Source: Lysinibacillus sphaericus (GTDB lineage: Bacteria; Bacillota; Bacilli; Bacillales_A; Planococcaceae). Taken from it: a stretch of 64,000 bases of DNA. Below the pieces are notes generated by a model. The model did no database searches, was not told the origin of the DNA, and saw only the letters and a list, made by a program, of their open reading frames with translations. Location of the stretch: positions 3,914,001 to 3,978,000 of the forward strand of contig NZ_CP019980.1 in NCBI RefSeq assembly GCF_002982115.1, written 5' to 3'. Made by a program: the position numbers and the translations under genes. Positions within the stretch are counted from its first letter, which is position 1; each line of letters begins with the position of its first letter. This document shows, piece after piece, positions 29,747 through 38,120 of the stretch.

Positions 29747-29803
29747 ATGTATACTTTAATAAACATGCGTGAATGTTCTAACTATTCTATTTTAAGTATA
29801 CAT
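29747..29803. promoter_or_regulatory. Inverted repeat between the XRE-cupin gene and azlC
   Basis: ATGTATACTT (29747-29756) and AAGTATACAT (29794-29803) are exact inverse complements 37 bp apart in the divergent promoter region. Each contains the palindrome GTATAC. They are good candidates for paired operators of the adjacent regulator. Confidence 0.6.
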
Positions 29804-29832
29804 GGAAACTTTTTTGAAAGGATGACCTTTTT

Positions 29833-30564
29833 ATGACAAGCACAACAAATCTTCATAATGAACCAACAACTGCTTCCGAAGATAGCTTTATACAAGGAGT
29901 TAAAGATTGTGTACCTACTTTACTCGGTTATATTAGTATAGGACTGGCATTCGGGGTTGTAGGTTCCGCTTCTGGCCTATCTTTAGTAGAAATTGCATTA
30001 CTAACAATACTCGTTTATGCAGGCTCTGCACAATTTATTTTTTGTGCACTCTTGTTAACAAGCAGTCCTACCTCTGCTATCATTGTAACCATTTTTGTCG
30101 TAAATCTACGTCACTTATTAATGAGTTTAACATTAGCTCCACATTTTACGCGCTATTCGATGCTTCGGAATGTTGGATTCGGTACATTATTAACAGACGA
30201 AACGTTTGGTGTGGCCGTAACCAAACAAATGCAAAACGGTAAATTATATGGTCGTTGGATGGATGGTCTAAATATAACAGCGTATGCATTTTGGATTCTA
30301 TCTTGTATTGCAGGTGCCTTTCTAGGACAATGGGTGGCTAATCCTGAAAAGTGGGGCTTAGACTTTGCACTAATTGCCATGTTTATTGCTCTACTTGTGC
30401 TACAACTTAGTAGCGTGGGCAAACATAAAATTATGCATTACCTGATGTTAATTGGCTATATGGTTGTAATTATGTATGGCTTATCATACGTCGTTCCTTC
30501 GCATCTAGCAGTGCTTCTTGCCACTGTTATCGTCGCAACGATTGGGGTGGTGACAGATAAATGA
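29833..30564 (+). CDS. azlC: Branched-chain amino acid exporter large subunit AzlC
   Basis: This 243-residue polytopic protein has the AzlC signature region PTLLGYISIGLAFGVVGSASGLS, followed by YAGSAQFIF and VVNLRHLLMSLTLAP. About seven TM helices are expected. With AzlD it forms an exporter of branched-chain amino acids. GAAAGGATG precedes the ATG. Its stop overlaps the azlD start (ATGA). Confidence 0.94.
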   Translation: MTSTTNLHNEPTTASEDSFIQGVKDCVPTLLGYISIGLAFGVVGSASGLSLVEIALLTILVYAGSAQFIFCALLLTSSPTSAIIVTIFVVNLRHLLMSLTLAPHFTRYSMLRNVGFGTLLTDETFGVAVTKQMQNGKLYGRWMDGLNITAYAFWILSCIAGAFLGQWVANPEKWGLDFALIAMFIALLVLQLSSVGKHKIMHYLMLIGYMVVIMYGLSYVVPSHLAVLLATVIVATIGVVTDK

Positions 30565-30887
30565 CGACAACAGCTTCGATGGTGTGGCTAATCATTGGTT
30601 GTGCACTAGTGACTTGGTTACCACGCATTATTCCATTTATGTTCGTACGTAGTGTGAAACTACCAGATGTTGTTTTAAAATGGCTAAGCTTCATTCCTGT
30701 TTGTATTCTCAGTGCGCTTGTTATTGAAAATTTATTGGATACTGAAAGCAAAAATTTCGTTACATTGGATTGGCCTGTCTTTATTACATTTGTGCCTACC
30801 CTTATCATTGCACTTGTCACAAAAAGCTTATCAATTACAGTTGTAGCAGGTGTTATTATCATGGCCTCCGTCAGATTCTTCATGTAA
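30561..30887 (+). CDS. azlD: Branched-chain amino acid exporter small subunit AzlD
   Basis: A 108-residue protein with four hydrophobic segments; TWLPRIIPFMFVRSVKLPDVVLKWLSFIPVCILSAL is interrupted by the conserved PR dipeptide of the AzlD family. It overlaps azlC by 4 bp, so it is translationally coupled and made with it. The 3' flank runs into the MITE-like element. Confidence 0.93.
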   Translation: MTTTASMVWLIIGCALVTWLPRIIPFMFVRSVKLPDVVLKWLSFIPVCILSALVIENLLDTESKNFVTLDWPVFITFVPTLIIALVTKSLSITVVAGVIIMASVRFFM

Positions 30888-30910
30888 AGAAACTGTTATA
30901 TGTGTACCTT

Positions 30911-31035
30911 TTCACTATAAAAAACCCGCTTAGACGCTTGCGAAAATAGCACAAGATGTAAGACGAAACCATCCACTTTAGGAAAGTTACGTCTTACACA
31001 GTGCCCGCAAAATCGGAGCGGATTTTAATAGTGAA
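30911..31035. mobile_element. MITE-like element with 20-bp terminal inverted repeats
   Basis: The left end TTCACTATAAAAAACCCGCT and the inverse complement of the right end (TTCACTATTAAAATCCGCT) match at all but about three positions. Inside lies a second inverted repeat, TGTAAGACG (30957-30965) and CGTCTTACA (30990-30998). The element is 125 bp, encodes nothing, and sits between two convergent genes. It may be a non-autonomous transposable element or a structured RNA or terminator. Confidence 0.55.
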
Positions 31036-31054
31036 GGCAGCAACACAGCCCTCC

Positions 31055-31282
31055 TTATTTTTTGTGCATTTTGCTCGCTAGCCAAAAGCCAAGCGTTAAC
31101 GAAAAAGCATCAACAACAAAAATAATAGGTGGGGAAGTATAACCTGCATATACTGAAGCGGCAATAAGTGCAATAGCCAAACTTAACGCTACATAGCGGT
31201 TATACGTAATACGAGTAAACAATAACACGAGTAATGCTGGTAAAAATAATGCTAGCATCATTTTCCCATATAAATCGATCAT
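31055..31282 (-). CDS. csbA: CsbA-like small membrane protein
   Basis: A 75-residue protein with about three hydrophobic segments (10-22, 30-47, 52-69) and a basic C-terminus. The length and the YNRYVALSLAIALIAASVYAGYT core fit CsbA, a sigma-B-controlled membrane protein that lies near uvrB in B. subtilis. Its ATG overlaps the minJ stop (ATGA), so here it is coupled to minJ. No sigma-B promoter was located. Confidence 0.75.
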   Translation of the reverse strand: MIDLYGKMMLALFLPALLVLLFTRITYNRYVALSLAIALIAASVYAGYTSPPIIFVVDAFSLTLGFWLASKMHKK

Positions 31283-32460
31283 AGTTCTTTCGGCTCCGCC
31301 AACAATAAACCAATTCGATAATGGTCATTGCTGTAAATAACATGCTGCGTTAGGCGAATTTCATTATTCCGATCCAATACCTCTAAACGGCAATGTGCAG
31401 CATTTAATTGTAAAGCTTCATATAATTCAACCTCTGTTGTAATCGTGCGTCCGTTTACTTTACGAATACATTCCCCTGCGAGTAAGCCCATTTTTTCTGC
31501 TGGTGAATCAGGCAGCACAGCAGCGATTACCGCACCCTTAGTGCTTGGTGCAACCGCATATGACTCTGTCTTATCTTGCCAAGCATAATAAACTGCCATA
31601 ATAATCCGAATTAATACCCCTAACGCTAACGTTATAAAGCCAATTAACGGTTCAAAATATGATGCAAGTCCACCTACTACAATCAGCTGTCCTAATAATA
31701 AGACAGAGCGTCCTATTTTCGGCAACTGAACAACAGGCAGTTCTTTCCTTAACAATTTTGAAAATCCGATAACGACTGGGAATAATACGAGTGCAAAGTG
31801 ACTATCGCCCAATGTAAATTGCGGCCAATAAGGCAATGCCGATGGAATACTATTACCTGGTATGATAAAAAATATAGGTAACACCCAAACATTTCTTGAG
31901 CGATATACGATAGCTTGCATTCCGCGCTTCGTATTTTCGATTCTAGGCGTTATTACTTGTTTCGCAGTACGACGAATTAACATACCTTCCACTACTACAC
32001 TTAGACCTGTTAAAATCGTAATTGTCACAATAGCCCCTTCTAATAAATCGATGCCTTCCAACGAAATCTTCCACCAGGAGAACGACCAGTTGTACTGGTA
32101 CATCGCCCATAATGCTAACGTTGCCATTGCCATTGTGTAGATGGGTGACAATACATTGATGAAAAACAACAAGAGACCAAGGAAAGATATAGCGGTTAAA
32201 ATCAATAAGTATGCTTTGGGTACTGTCAGCCCGACACCAAGACTTATTAGTGAAATAACTAAGGCATAAGGCCATCCTCGTTTCCATTGCCCTATCAGCT
32301 CGGTCCAACCCCAAATAATACGTCTGTTAAAAAATTTACGCTCTTGCTTTACACGTCTATACCCTAAAAAGATAGCAACTACTATTGCAATATAAACTAC
32401 TGGGTTCAGTAAAAAGCGGCCAATCGCTGTTACAATTTCTATTAATATATTACTAACCAT
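31279..32460 (-). CDS. minJ: Division-site topology protein MinJ (PDZ domain)
   Basis: From the ATG 32458-32460 (GGCGGGTG upstream) the protein has 393 residues; a longer in-frame ATG lacks a ribosome-binding site. About seven TM helices occupy the first 300 residues. A C-terminal PDZ domain follows (about 308-385: GAVIAAVLPDSPAEKMGLLAGECIRKVNG split over its carboxylate loop and helix). MinJ links DivIVA to MinD at the poles in B. subtilis. Size, topology and its position beside ctpB agree. Substrate details are from the family. Confidence 0.85.
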   Translation of the reverse strand: MVSNILIEIVTAIGRFLLNPVVYIAIVVAIFLGYRRVKQERKFFNRRIIWGWTELIGQWKRGWPYALVISLISLGVGLTVPKAYLLILTAISFLGLLLFFINVLSPIYTMAMATLALWAMYQYNWSFSWWKISLEGIDLLEGAIVTITILTGLSVVVEGMLIRRTAKQVITPRIENTKRGMQAIVYRSRNVWVLPIFFIIPGNSIPSALPYWPQFTLGDSHFALVLFPVVIGFSKLLRKELPVVQLPKIGRSVLLLGQLIVVGGLASYFEPLIGFITLALGVLIRIIMAVYYAWQDKTESYAVAPSTKGAVIAAVLPDSPAEKMGLLAGECIRKVNGRTITTEVELYEALQLNAAHCRLEVLDRNNEIRLTQHVIYSNDHYRIGLLLAEPKEL

Positions 32461-32584
32461 ACGAACACCCGCCGTTTCTATCATGAATACTATGCATTCA
32501 TTGTATCAAACGACTACTGTCTTGCGTAGTAGTAACTGGTAGAAAGCTTGGTATTTCCCATCATTTTTATTAGTTTGAGTATTT

Positions 32585-34033
32585 CTATTGTTCGATATTG
32601 TGCAGTAGGAAGCTCGTCGCCATTTGGAATTGTAAGTCATTTTGGCGATCTTCTTTATAAGCCTTTAACGTGCCATTTAAACTATTGAAAAAGGTAGAAT
32701 CGACATACATATCATTATCAGGCTGCGCTAATTTTTGTTGTTCGCGATAGAGTTTTACTGCCTCTTGTGTAGTCTCATCTAAGTAACCATCTAATCGGTC
32801 AATCTGATAACCTAGCTTTTGCAAGGCTTTTTGCGTATAAGCAATTTCTTCGCTCATATCACCTACTTTGAATTGTCCTGTTAACGGATGCAATTGGAAT
32901 GCAAATAATTCATTTTGTTCAATCACTAATCCAGCTTCAATTCCTTTCCCATGGATCCATTCACGTTTTGGCGTCAGCCATTTATTTGTTGATAGCTTCA
33001 GTTCTCCCCCATTGGCTAGAGACCAAGATTCCTGTACTGTGCCTTTACCAAAGCTTTTAACGCCGACAATGGAAGCACGATTCCAGCCCTTTAACGCACC
33101 ACTCAGCACTTCACTAGCAGAAGCACTACCGCCATTTTGAATTATGACAATCGGAATTTTATTCATCGTACTTAAATAATTTTCATCAAAGCTTTTCGAT
33201 TCAGTTTTTAATGGTTCCATGGCACCCTCTGCATTTTGCATATAGGCAAATACTTTGCCATTTTCCAATAGTGTACTTAGTAGCGCTGCGACGCTATGTA
33301 AATAGCCTCCAGGATTATCACGAACATCAACAACGAGCCCTTCTATATCTTTGCGTAGTAATTTACTCGTTTCTGTCACCCATTCATTTGCTGTCTTCTC
33401 TCCAAATAACGAGATTTGAATATAGCCTATTGGCGTATCCTCAATCTTTACTACCTCACTCGTTACTGTTTTATTGGAAATCGCAGCCCGTTCCATCGTC
33501 ATTTTAATATGTTTATCCTCGCTAGGACGATAGACAACAATTGTAATCTTTGATCCTTTTTCTCCTTGAATCAAATGCATTAATTCACTCATTGTTTTGC
33601 CATCTACTTTTACCCCATCAACTTGTACAATTTCATCAAGAGAGCGCATCCCAGCCTTTTCTGCTGGCGACGAACGAACAGGTGATACAACAATGAACTT
33701 CCCTTTGTTTTCTGTCAGTTCAATACCAATACCAACACGTTCTTCTGCTAGCATTTGTCGATGTTGCTCGGCTTCTTCCTTCGTGTAATAAGTACTATAC
33801 GGGTCCTTAATAGCATCAGCCATGCCGCGCAGAGCCCCTTCTACTAATTCTTCCTTTTTAGTACTATACACAGATTTTTTTTCGATTAATTGTAATGCTT
33901 CATTAATCGAATCAACCTCAGTCACTTGCACTTTTTTCTCTGCTCCATCTCCATCAAACCAGTCAAAATAAAATCCACTACCTATCAATAAACTGCTGAC
34001 AAGTACGCCGACTCCTGCCGTAATTTTGCGCAA
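32585..34033 (-). CDS. ctpB: S41 C-terminal processing peptidase (CtpB-like)
   Basis: The best start is a TTG (34031-34033), which has a full AGAGGAGGG site 6 nt upstream; the in-frame ATG at 34078 has none. This gives 482 residues: a TM anchor (about 8-25), a PDZ domain (about 95-180), the S41 core with Ser in GGSASASEV and Lys in SFGKGTVQ, and a C-terminal peptidoglycan-binding domain (about 385-450). In B. subtilis CtpB cleaves SpoIVFA to start sigma-K activation during sporulation. It acts outside the membrane. It lies next to minJ as in B. subtilis. Confidence 0.92.
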   Translation of the reverse strand: MRKITAGVGVLVSSLLIGSGFYFDWFDGDGAEKKVQVTEVDSINEALQLIEKKSVYSTKKEELVEGALRGMADAIKDPYSTYYTKEEAEQHRQMLAEERVGIGIELTENKGKFIVVSPVRSSPAEKAGMRSLDEIVQVDGVKVDGKTMSELMHLIQGEKGSKITIVVYRPSEDKHIKMTMERAAISNKTVTSEVVKIEDTPIGYIQISLFGEKTANEWVTETSKLLRKDIEGLVVDVRDNPGGYLHSVAALLSTLLENGKVFAYMQNAEGAMEPLKTESKSFDENYLSTMNKIPIVIIQNGGSASASEVLSGALKGWNRASIVGVKSFGKGTVQESWSLANGGELKLSTNKWLTPKREWIHGKGIEAGLVIEQNELFAFQLHPLTGQFKVGDMSEEIAYTQKALQKLGYQIDRLDGYLDETTQEAVKLYREQQKLAQPDNDMYVDSTFFNSLNGTLKAYKEDRQNDLQFQMATSFLLHNIEQ

Positions 34034-34103
34034 ACCTTCCCTCCTCTGTCTCTTTACTGTATGAATTATATTTTTCAAACATACAAAATAATGTTTTGGT
34101 TTT

Positions 34104-34158
34104 CAGAATTGTTTAGGTGTCTGGCACTAATTGTTTGGGTGTCTGGCACCCAAACAAT
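34104..34158. repeat. Dispersed intergenic repeat, copies 2 and 3, with perfect hairpin
   Basis: Copy 2 is CAGAATTGTTTAGGTGTCTGGCAC (34104-34127). Copy 3 starts at 34129 and forms a perfect 12-bp hairpin: ATTGTTTGGGTG (34130-34141), loop TCTGG, CACCCAAACAAT (34147-34158). Confidence 0.8.
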
Positions 34159-34251
34159 AAAAAAACACGAAGATTTCAACGGTCACAACGGAAGCCGCAG
34201 AATTCTTCGTGGATTTTACTTAGCTATTTTGAATAATCTTCTGACAAAATT

Positions 34252-34275
34252 CAGAATTGTTTGGGTGTCTGGCAC
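34252..34275 (+). repeat. Dispersed intergenic repeat, copy 4
   Basis: CAGAATTGTTTGGGTGTCTGGCAC, ending 8 bp before the stop codon of the thioredoxin-like gene on the other strand. Confidence 0.8.
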
Positions 34276-34283
34276 GCACATAC

Positions 34284-34871
34284 TTAATCTAATGCATTTA
34301 CAGTGTTTTTTAACATCTCTAAATTCATTGGACCCTCTATCGCTTGCTGAATGGTGCCCGCTGAATCAATAAAATACGTTGTAGGAATCGTAATGACTTG
34401 ATATTCTGAACCAGCTGCATTTTCAGGGTCCAGTAAAATAGGAAATGTCAGTTCAAAGCCATCTCTAAATGTCATGACTGTATCAATTTTAGCATCGGCT
34501 GTGACATCTCGTTCAGCTGATGTTAAGTTGACAGCTAATATTTCAACATTATCTTCCTTGGCATATTGGTCGTAATAATTTTGCATATGTGGCATTTCAG
34601 CTTTACAAGGTGGACACCATGTTGCCCAAAAATTGAGTACAACTTTTTTTCCACGCAATTCACTTAATGTCACTTCTTCACCATCTAAGTTTGTTAATGT
34701 GAAATCTGGCGGTATATCACCTTTATTTAACCCGACTGTCCGTTCTTCTACTTCTTTACCGAGGGATGCAGATTCAATTTCACGTTCTTTATCAATTTGC
34801 TGTTTAACATATGTACCAATCATCGCAACTATTAACAACACGACAATAAGTAACCCAATATTTTTTTTCAT
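34284..34871 (-). CDS. TlpA/ResA-like membrane-anchored thiol-disulfide oxidoreductase
   Basis: This 195-residue protein starts at the ATG 34869-34871 after GGAGGAAAAG. It has an N-terminal signal anchor (about 5-22) and a thioredoxin-fold domain with the active site W-C-P-P-C near residue 92-96 and the cis-Pro segment ITIPTTYFID. Proteins of this kind reduce apocytochrome c or spore-envelope disulfides outside the membrane, with CcdA as electron source. Its start overlaps the stop of a polytopic membrane protein gene by 4 bp (ATGA), pointing to a functional pair. No cytochrome maturation genes lie near. Confidence 0.9.
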   Translation of the reverse strand: MKKNIGLLIVVLLIVAMIGTYVKQQIDKEREIESASLGKEVEERTVGLNKGDIPPDFTLTNLDGEEVTLSELRGKKVVLNFWATWCPPCKAEMPHMQNYYDQYAKEDNVEILAVNLTSAERDVTADAKIDTVMTFRDGFELTFPILLDPENAAGSEYQVITIPTTYFIDSAGTIQQAIEGPMNLEMLKNTVNALD

Positions 34872-35488
34872 TCTTTTCCTCCTATTCGTTGAATTCCTAT
34901 ACCTAATAGAAGTAGTAGGAAGCTTACCCCAACAGCCGTTTGCCAAAAACCAAGTGGCTGTAATGCAGCTACGATACAATAGCCAACGGTATACAGGAAT
35001 AACGCTGTCTTAGTTGTTGGTACTTTCCATAATATGAAAATCGTTAGCACGCTTAGCACTACTAAAGTGATGAGTTCGCTTTGAAGTGGATTGTCATTCA
35101 ATAATACCACGAACCATTGATAAATGGATTGCGTTAACATAATTGCCCAACCACACGCCATTATACCCTCAGTGTCAAACTGTAGCTGTTGACGCTTCTG
35201 CCAAAATTGTAACAGTATAGCAGCTACCCCTAATAACACTCCAACTGTTCCTCCATTAAAGTAAAGAAGCGCTAGCGGTTGATTAATGACCGATTGGAAG
35301 TCCGTAATAATAAGGCTAAATTTCCAAACGAGTATAAAAGTAAAGATGGCATCTCCATATACCCCTGACCATATTTTCGGAAATTGTATTCGCAAAACAA
35401 GCCATACGATGAAAAACGCTAGTAATAAAGCAACAGCTGTTGCTGGTAATGTTAATGCACGAATTGAAAACCACTCAGTATTAATCAC
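34868..35488 (-). CDS. Polytopic membrane protein, distantly Lgt-like, coupled to TlpA
   Basis: A 206-residue protein with about six or seven TM helices. Local resemblance to the prolipoprotein diacylglyceryl transferase Lgt is seen in the GDAIFTFILVWKF and QPLALLYFNGGTVGVLLG segments, but the Lgt catalytic histidine and arginine signature is absent, so Lgt activity is unlikely. Two cysteines occur (in MACGW and GYCIV), without the Pro context of CcdA. It is translationally coupled to the TlpA-like thioredoxin. I infer a membrane partner, perhaps in electron transfer; the evidence is only context. Confidence 0.65.
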   Translation of the reverse strand: MINTEWFSIRALTLPATAVALLLAFFIVWLVLRIQFPKIWSGVYGDAIFTFILVWKFSLIITDFQSVINQPLALLYFNGGTVGVLLGVAAILLQFWQKRQQLQFDTEGIMACGWAIMLTQSIYQWFVVLLNDNPLQSELITLVVLSVLTIFILWKVPTTKTALFLYTVGYCIVAALQPLGFWQTAVGVSFLLLLLGIGIQRIGGKE

Positions 35489-35700
35489 CTAAACAAATCC
35501 TCCATCAATATAGATACTTTTAGCATAGCATAGATGCTTTTACGAAAAATGTTATTTCACACTGTGTTCAAAAAAACTACTAATGGATATATAGAATGTA
35601 AATTTTATTAGTACTTTATTTTAAAATACCCCATATCGTATTTTATTGCAATGAACAGATGAAATTCCGTCCACTTTTTTTCGAACGAGTTGGCGCAAAT

Positions 35701-35736
35701 AAAAAAGAGAGCCGCCTTAAACATAAGACGACTCTG
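35701..35736 (-). terminator. Terminator after the M23 hydrolase gene
   Basis: On the minus strand GAGTCGTCTTA and TAAGGCGGCTC pair with G-T wobbles and are followed by TCTTTTTT. The rest of the 35489-35747 gap contains the promoter region of the Lgt-like/TlpA pair and nothing else recognisable. Confidence 0.85.
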
Positions 35737-35747
35737 TTAATTCTTTA

Positions 35748-37049
35748 TTATAATGGAATATATTTTAGTGGATTCACACTACCAACTGCTTGTCCTTGCC
35801 AAGAGCCGATATGAATTTCAAAATGCAAGTGCGGTCCAGTAGAACGACCTGTACTACCCATTGCTGCAATTTGCTGTCCTTGGTTCACTACATCCCCTAC
35901 ACTAACGTTAAAGGCACTAAGATGTGCATAAACCGTTGTATAAATTTGTCCATTGATAGAGTGTGTTAAAATAACGACATTTCCATAAGAACTTAGTGGT
36001 GCTGCATAGGATACAACTCCGTCAGCAGATGCCCAAATTGGTGTACCTGTTTTGTTGGCAAGGTCAACACCATAATGGAATTCTGGACCGGCTCCAAGGT
36101 TACGCCAGCCGTACGGTGATGTTAAACGACCATTTGTCGGCTTAATCCAAGTACCTTCTGATGCTGGTGCATTCACCGTAGAACCAGAGCTTGAACCCGA
36201 GTTCCCAGCCGCCGCAGCAGCTGCCGCTGCAGCTTTACGTTTTGCCTCTTGTTGACGGGCAATTTCCGCTAAACGGTTTTGCTCGGAAATGATTTTTTGC
36301 TGTAATTCTGCACTAATTTCCAGTGCCTCTGAATACTCTTTTTCAAGTAATACTTTTTCAGACTTTAGTTTCTCTTGTTCTTTTTCTAGCTGATCAACTA
36401 ATGTGTTTTTCTCTTTTTTCTGTCCATCTAATGATGCTTTTAAACCTACTAGCTTTGCTTTCTGTTCTTCAAGCTTTTGGCGTTTGCCTTCTAGAACTTG
36501 TTTTTGCTCTTCTAAAGTTTGCTTATCTTGTTTTTGATCGCGAATAATTTGACGATCTGCTTCAAGTAATGAATTGACAGCAGAGAAACGATCGATAAAG
36601 TCTACGAAACTATTTGAACCGAGTAGTACATCTAAGTAGCTAACTGAGCCCCCAGCTTGAATTGCTCGTGCACGATCTTGTAACAATAAATCACGCTCTT
36701 CAATTTTGCGAAGAAGTTCTTCGATAGTTCCTTCTAATGCTTTTATCTCATCATTTGTAGCATTTATTTCAGCCAATATATTTTTAATATCACTATTTGT
36801 TTTGTCAATTTCAGCATTTAACGCTTGAATTTGATCTAATAGTTTTTGTTGCTTTTCTTTATTTGCATTAATGGCGTTTTCTTTACCACTAATAGAAGAA
36901 TTCAATTGATTTTTCTTTGTTTCTACTTGATTTTTCTCTTCTTTTAAATCCGATAAACTATTTGCATACGCTGATGGAGTTTGGATAAAAAGAAGTAGTG
37001 CAGTTGTTGCCGCAAATGCTTTTATAGAGTTTTTCGCTATACTTTTCAT
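35748..37049 (-). CDS. Secreted coiled-coil M23 murein hydrolase (PcsB/EnvC-like)
   Basis: A 433-residue protein with a Sec signal peptide (cleavage near SAYAN, about 29), a long coiled coil (about 31-265), an Ala-rich and Gly/Ser linker (about 272-300), and a C-terminal LytM/M23 domain. Zinc ligands are visible in HYGVD and HLHFE, with the intervening H in YAHLS. The architecture is that of FtsEX-controlled hydrolases, in which the coiled coil docks on the FtsX ectodomain. ftsX is the next gene upstream, 186 bp away on the same strand. In B. subtilis the FtsEX partner CwlO instead has an NlpC/P60 domain. Confidence 0.92.
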   Translation of the reverse strand: MKSIAKNSIKAFAATTALLLFIQTPSAYANSLSDLKEEKNQVETKKNQLNSSISGKENAINANKEKQQKLLDQIQALNAEIDKTNSDIKNILAEINATNDEIKALEGTIEELLRKIEERDLLLQDRARAIQAGGSVSYLDVLLGSNSFVDFIDRFSAVNSLLEADRQIIRDQKQDKQTLEEQKQVLEGKRQKLEEQKAKLVGLKASLDGQKKEKNTLVDQLEKEQEKLKSEKVLLEKEYSEALEISAELQQKIISEQNRLAEIARQQEAKRKAAAAAAAAAGNSGSSSGSTVNAPASEGTWIKPTNGRLTSPYGWRNLGAGPEFHYGVDLANKTGTPIWASADGVVSYAAPLSSYGNVVILTHSINGQIYTTVYAHLSAFNVSVGDVVNQGQQIAAMGSTGRSTGPHLHFEIHIGSWQGQAVGSVNPLKYIPL

Positions 37050-37235
37050 CTAATGGACTCCCCTTCGATATTTAATTCCCATAAACTTTGCCGTTTTAAA
37101 AGCCTTTAAATTGTGGTGCAAATTTAGCTAAGTTTACGCGTCGGCAGAATCTGCTTTTGAAATCTGTGACATTCTTTGGCACCGTTACTACCTGATTTGG
37201 CCCTACAAAACGAATGACTATTGCCACAAAGCAAG

Positions 37236-38120
37236 TTAAATTTTTAAAAACTTACGTACAGACATGAAACTTCCCCATATACCAATTAACACACCAATAA
37301 GAAGTATCAGAGCGCTCACTTGGTAAACAAGTGGTGAGAAATCTAATAGTTGCACGAGCTCACCTTGTAAACGAGGTGCAATAATTTTATAAACATTGTG
37401 GTAAAGTGTTGCGACAACCGCAATCGGAATAATAGAGCCTAAAATTCCAAGCCACATACCTTCTAAAAGGAATGGAATACGCACGAATGAATTTGTTGCC
37501 CCTACTAGTTTCATAATTTCTATTTCATCACGACGCGCGATAATCGTAATACGAATCGTATTAGAGATTAAGAAAATCGCAGTGAATAATAACCCTAAAA
37601 TCAGCACAAGCCCCACATTACGACTAATATTTAGGAAGTTGAAAAGTTTTTCTACTTTACCTTCGCCGTACTTAACATCGTATGTATATTCATACTTATT
37701 AATTGTCTTTGCAACTTTTGCTGTTTGTTGTGGATCTGCCGCCTTTACATAAATGACATTTCGTAACGGGTTACTTTGCTCAAAAAGCTTAAAGTCATCC
37801 CCAAAATCTTTTACTAACTTTGTTAATTCATCCTCTTTTGTGGAATATTTCATTTCCGCAACATCTGGCAATTTTTTAATCTTTGCTAATAACGCTTTTT
37901 CAGCAGCTTCATCTGCCGTTTCGTCGATTAACACTTTTATTTCAACGTCGTTCTCTAAATCAGATGCAACTTTGTTTAAGTTCATCATAATGAGTGAGAA
38001 TACACCTACTAATATTAAAGTCACCGTAACTGCACTGACAGAAGCAATTGTCATCCAGCTATTACGTCCAAGTGATTTAACACTTTCTCGAAAATGGCGT
38101 TTTACCGTATTAAATTTCAT
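37236..38120 (-). CDS. ftsX: Cell-division ABC transporter permease FtsX
   Basis: A 294-residue permease starts at the ATG 38118-38120, which has GGAGGTGA 8 nt upstream and overlaps the end of ftsE by 11 bp. One TM helix (about 24-46) precedes an extracellular domain (about 47-165), then three TM helices with the conserved cytoplasmic RRDEIEIMKLVGATNSFVR coupling segment. FtsX transmits ATP-driven changes of FtsE to an external hydrolase, most likely the M23 protein downstream. Confidence 0.96.
   Translation of the reverse strand: MKFNTVKRHFRESVKSLGRNSWMTIASVSAVTVTLILVGVFSLIMMNLNKVASDLENDVEIKVLIDETADEAAEKALLAKIKKLPDVAEMKYSTKEDELTKLVKDFGDDFKLFEQSNPLRNVIYVKAADPQQTAKVAKTINKYEYTYDVKYGEGKVEKLFNFLNISRNVGLVLILGLLFTAIFLISNTIRITIIARRDEIEIMKLVGATNSFVRIPFLLEGMWLGILGSIIPIAVVATLYHNVYKIIAPRLQGELVQLLDFSPLVYQVSALILLIGVLIGIWGSFMSVRKFLKI

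Noticed and set aside
34061-34372. 103-codon plus-strand open frame
   Set aside because: It covers the dispersed repeats and the end of the thioredoxin gene; the two WVSGT blocks are translations of the repeat copies.
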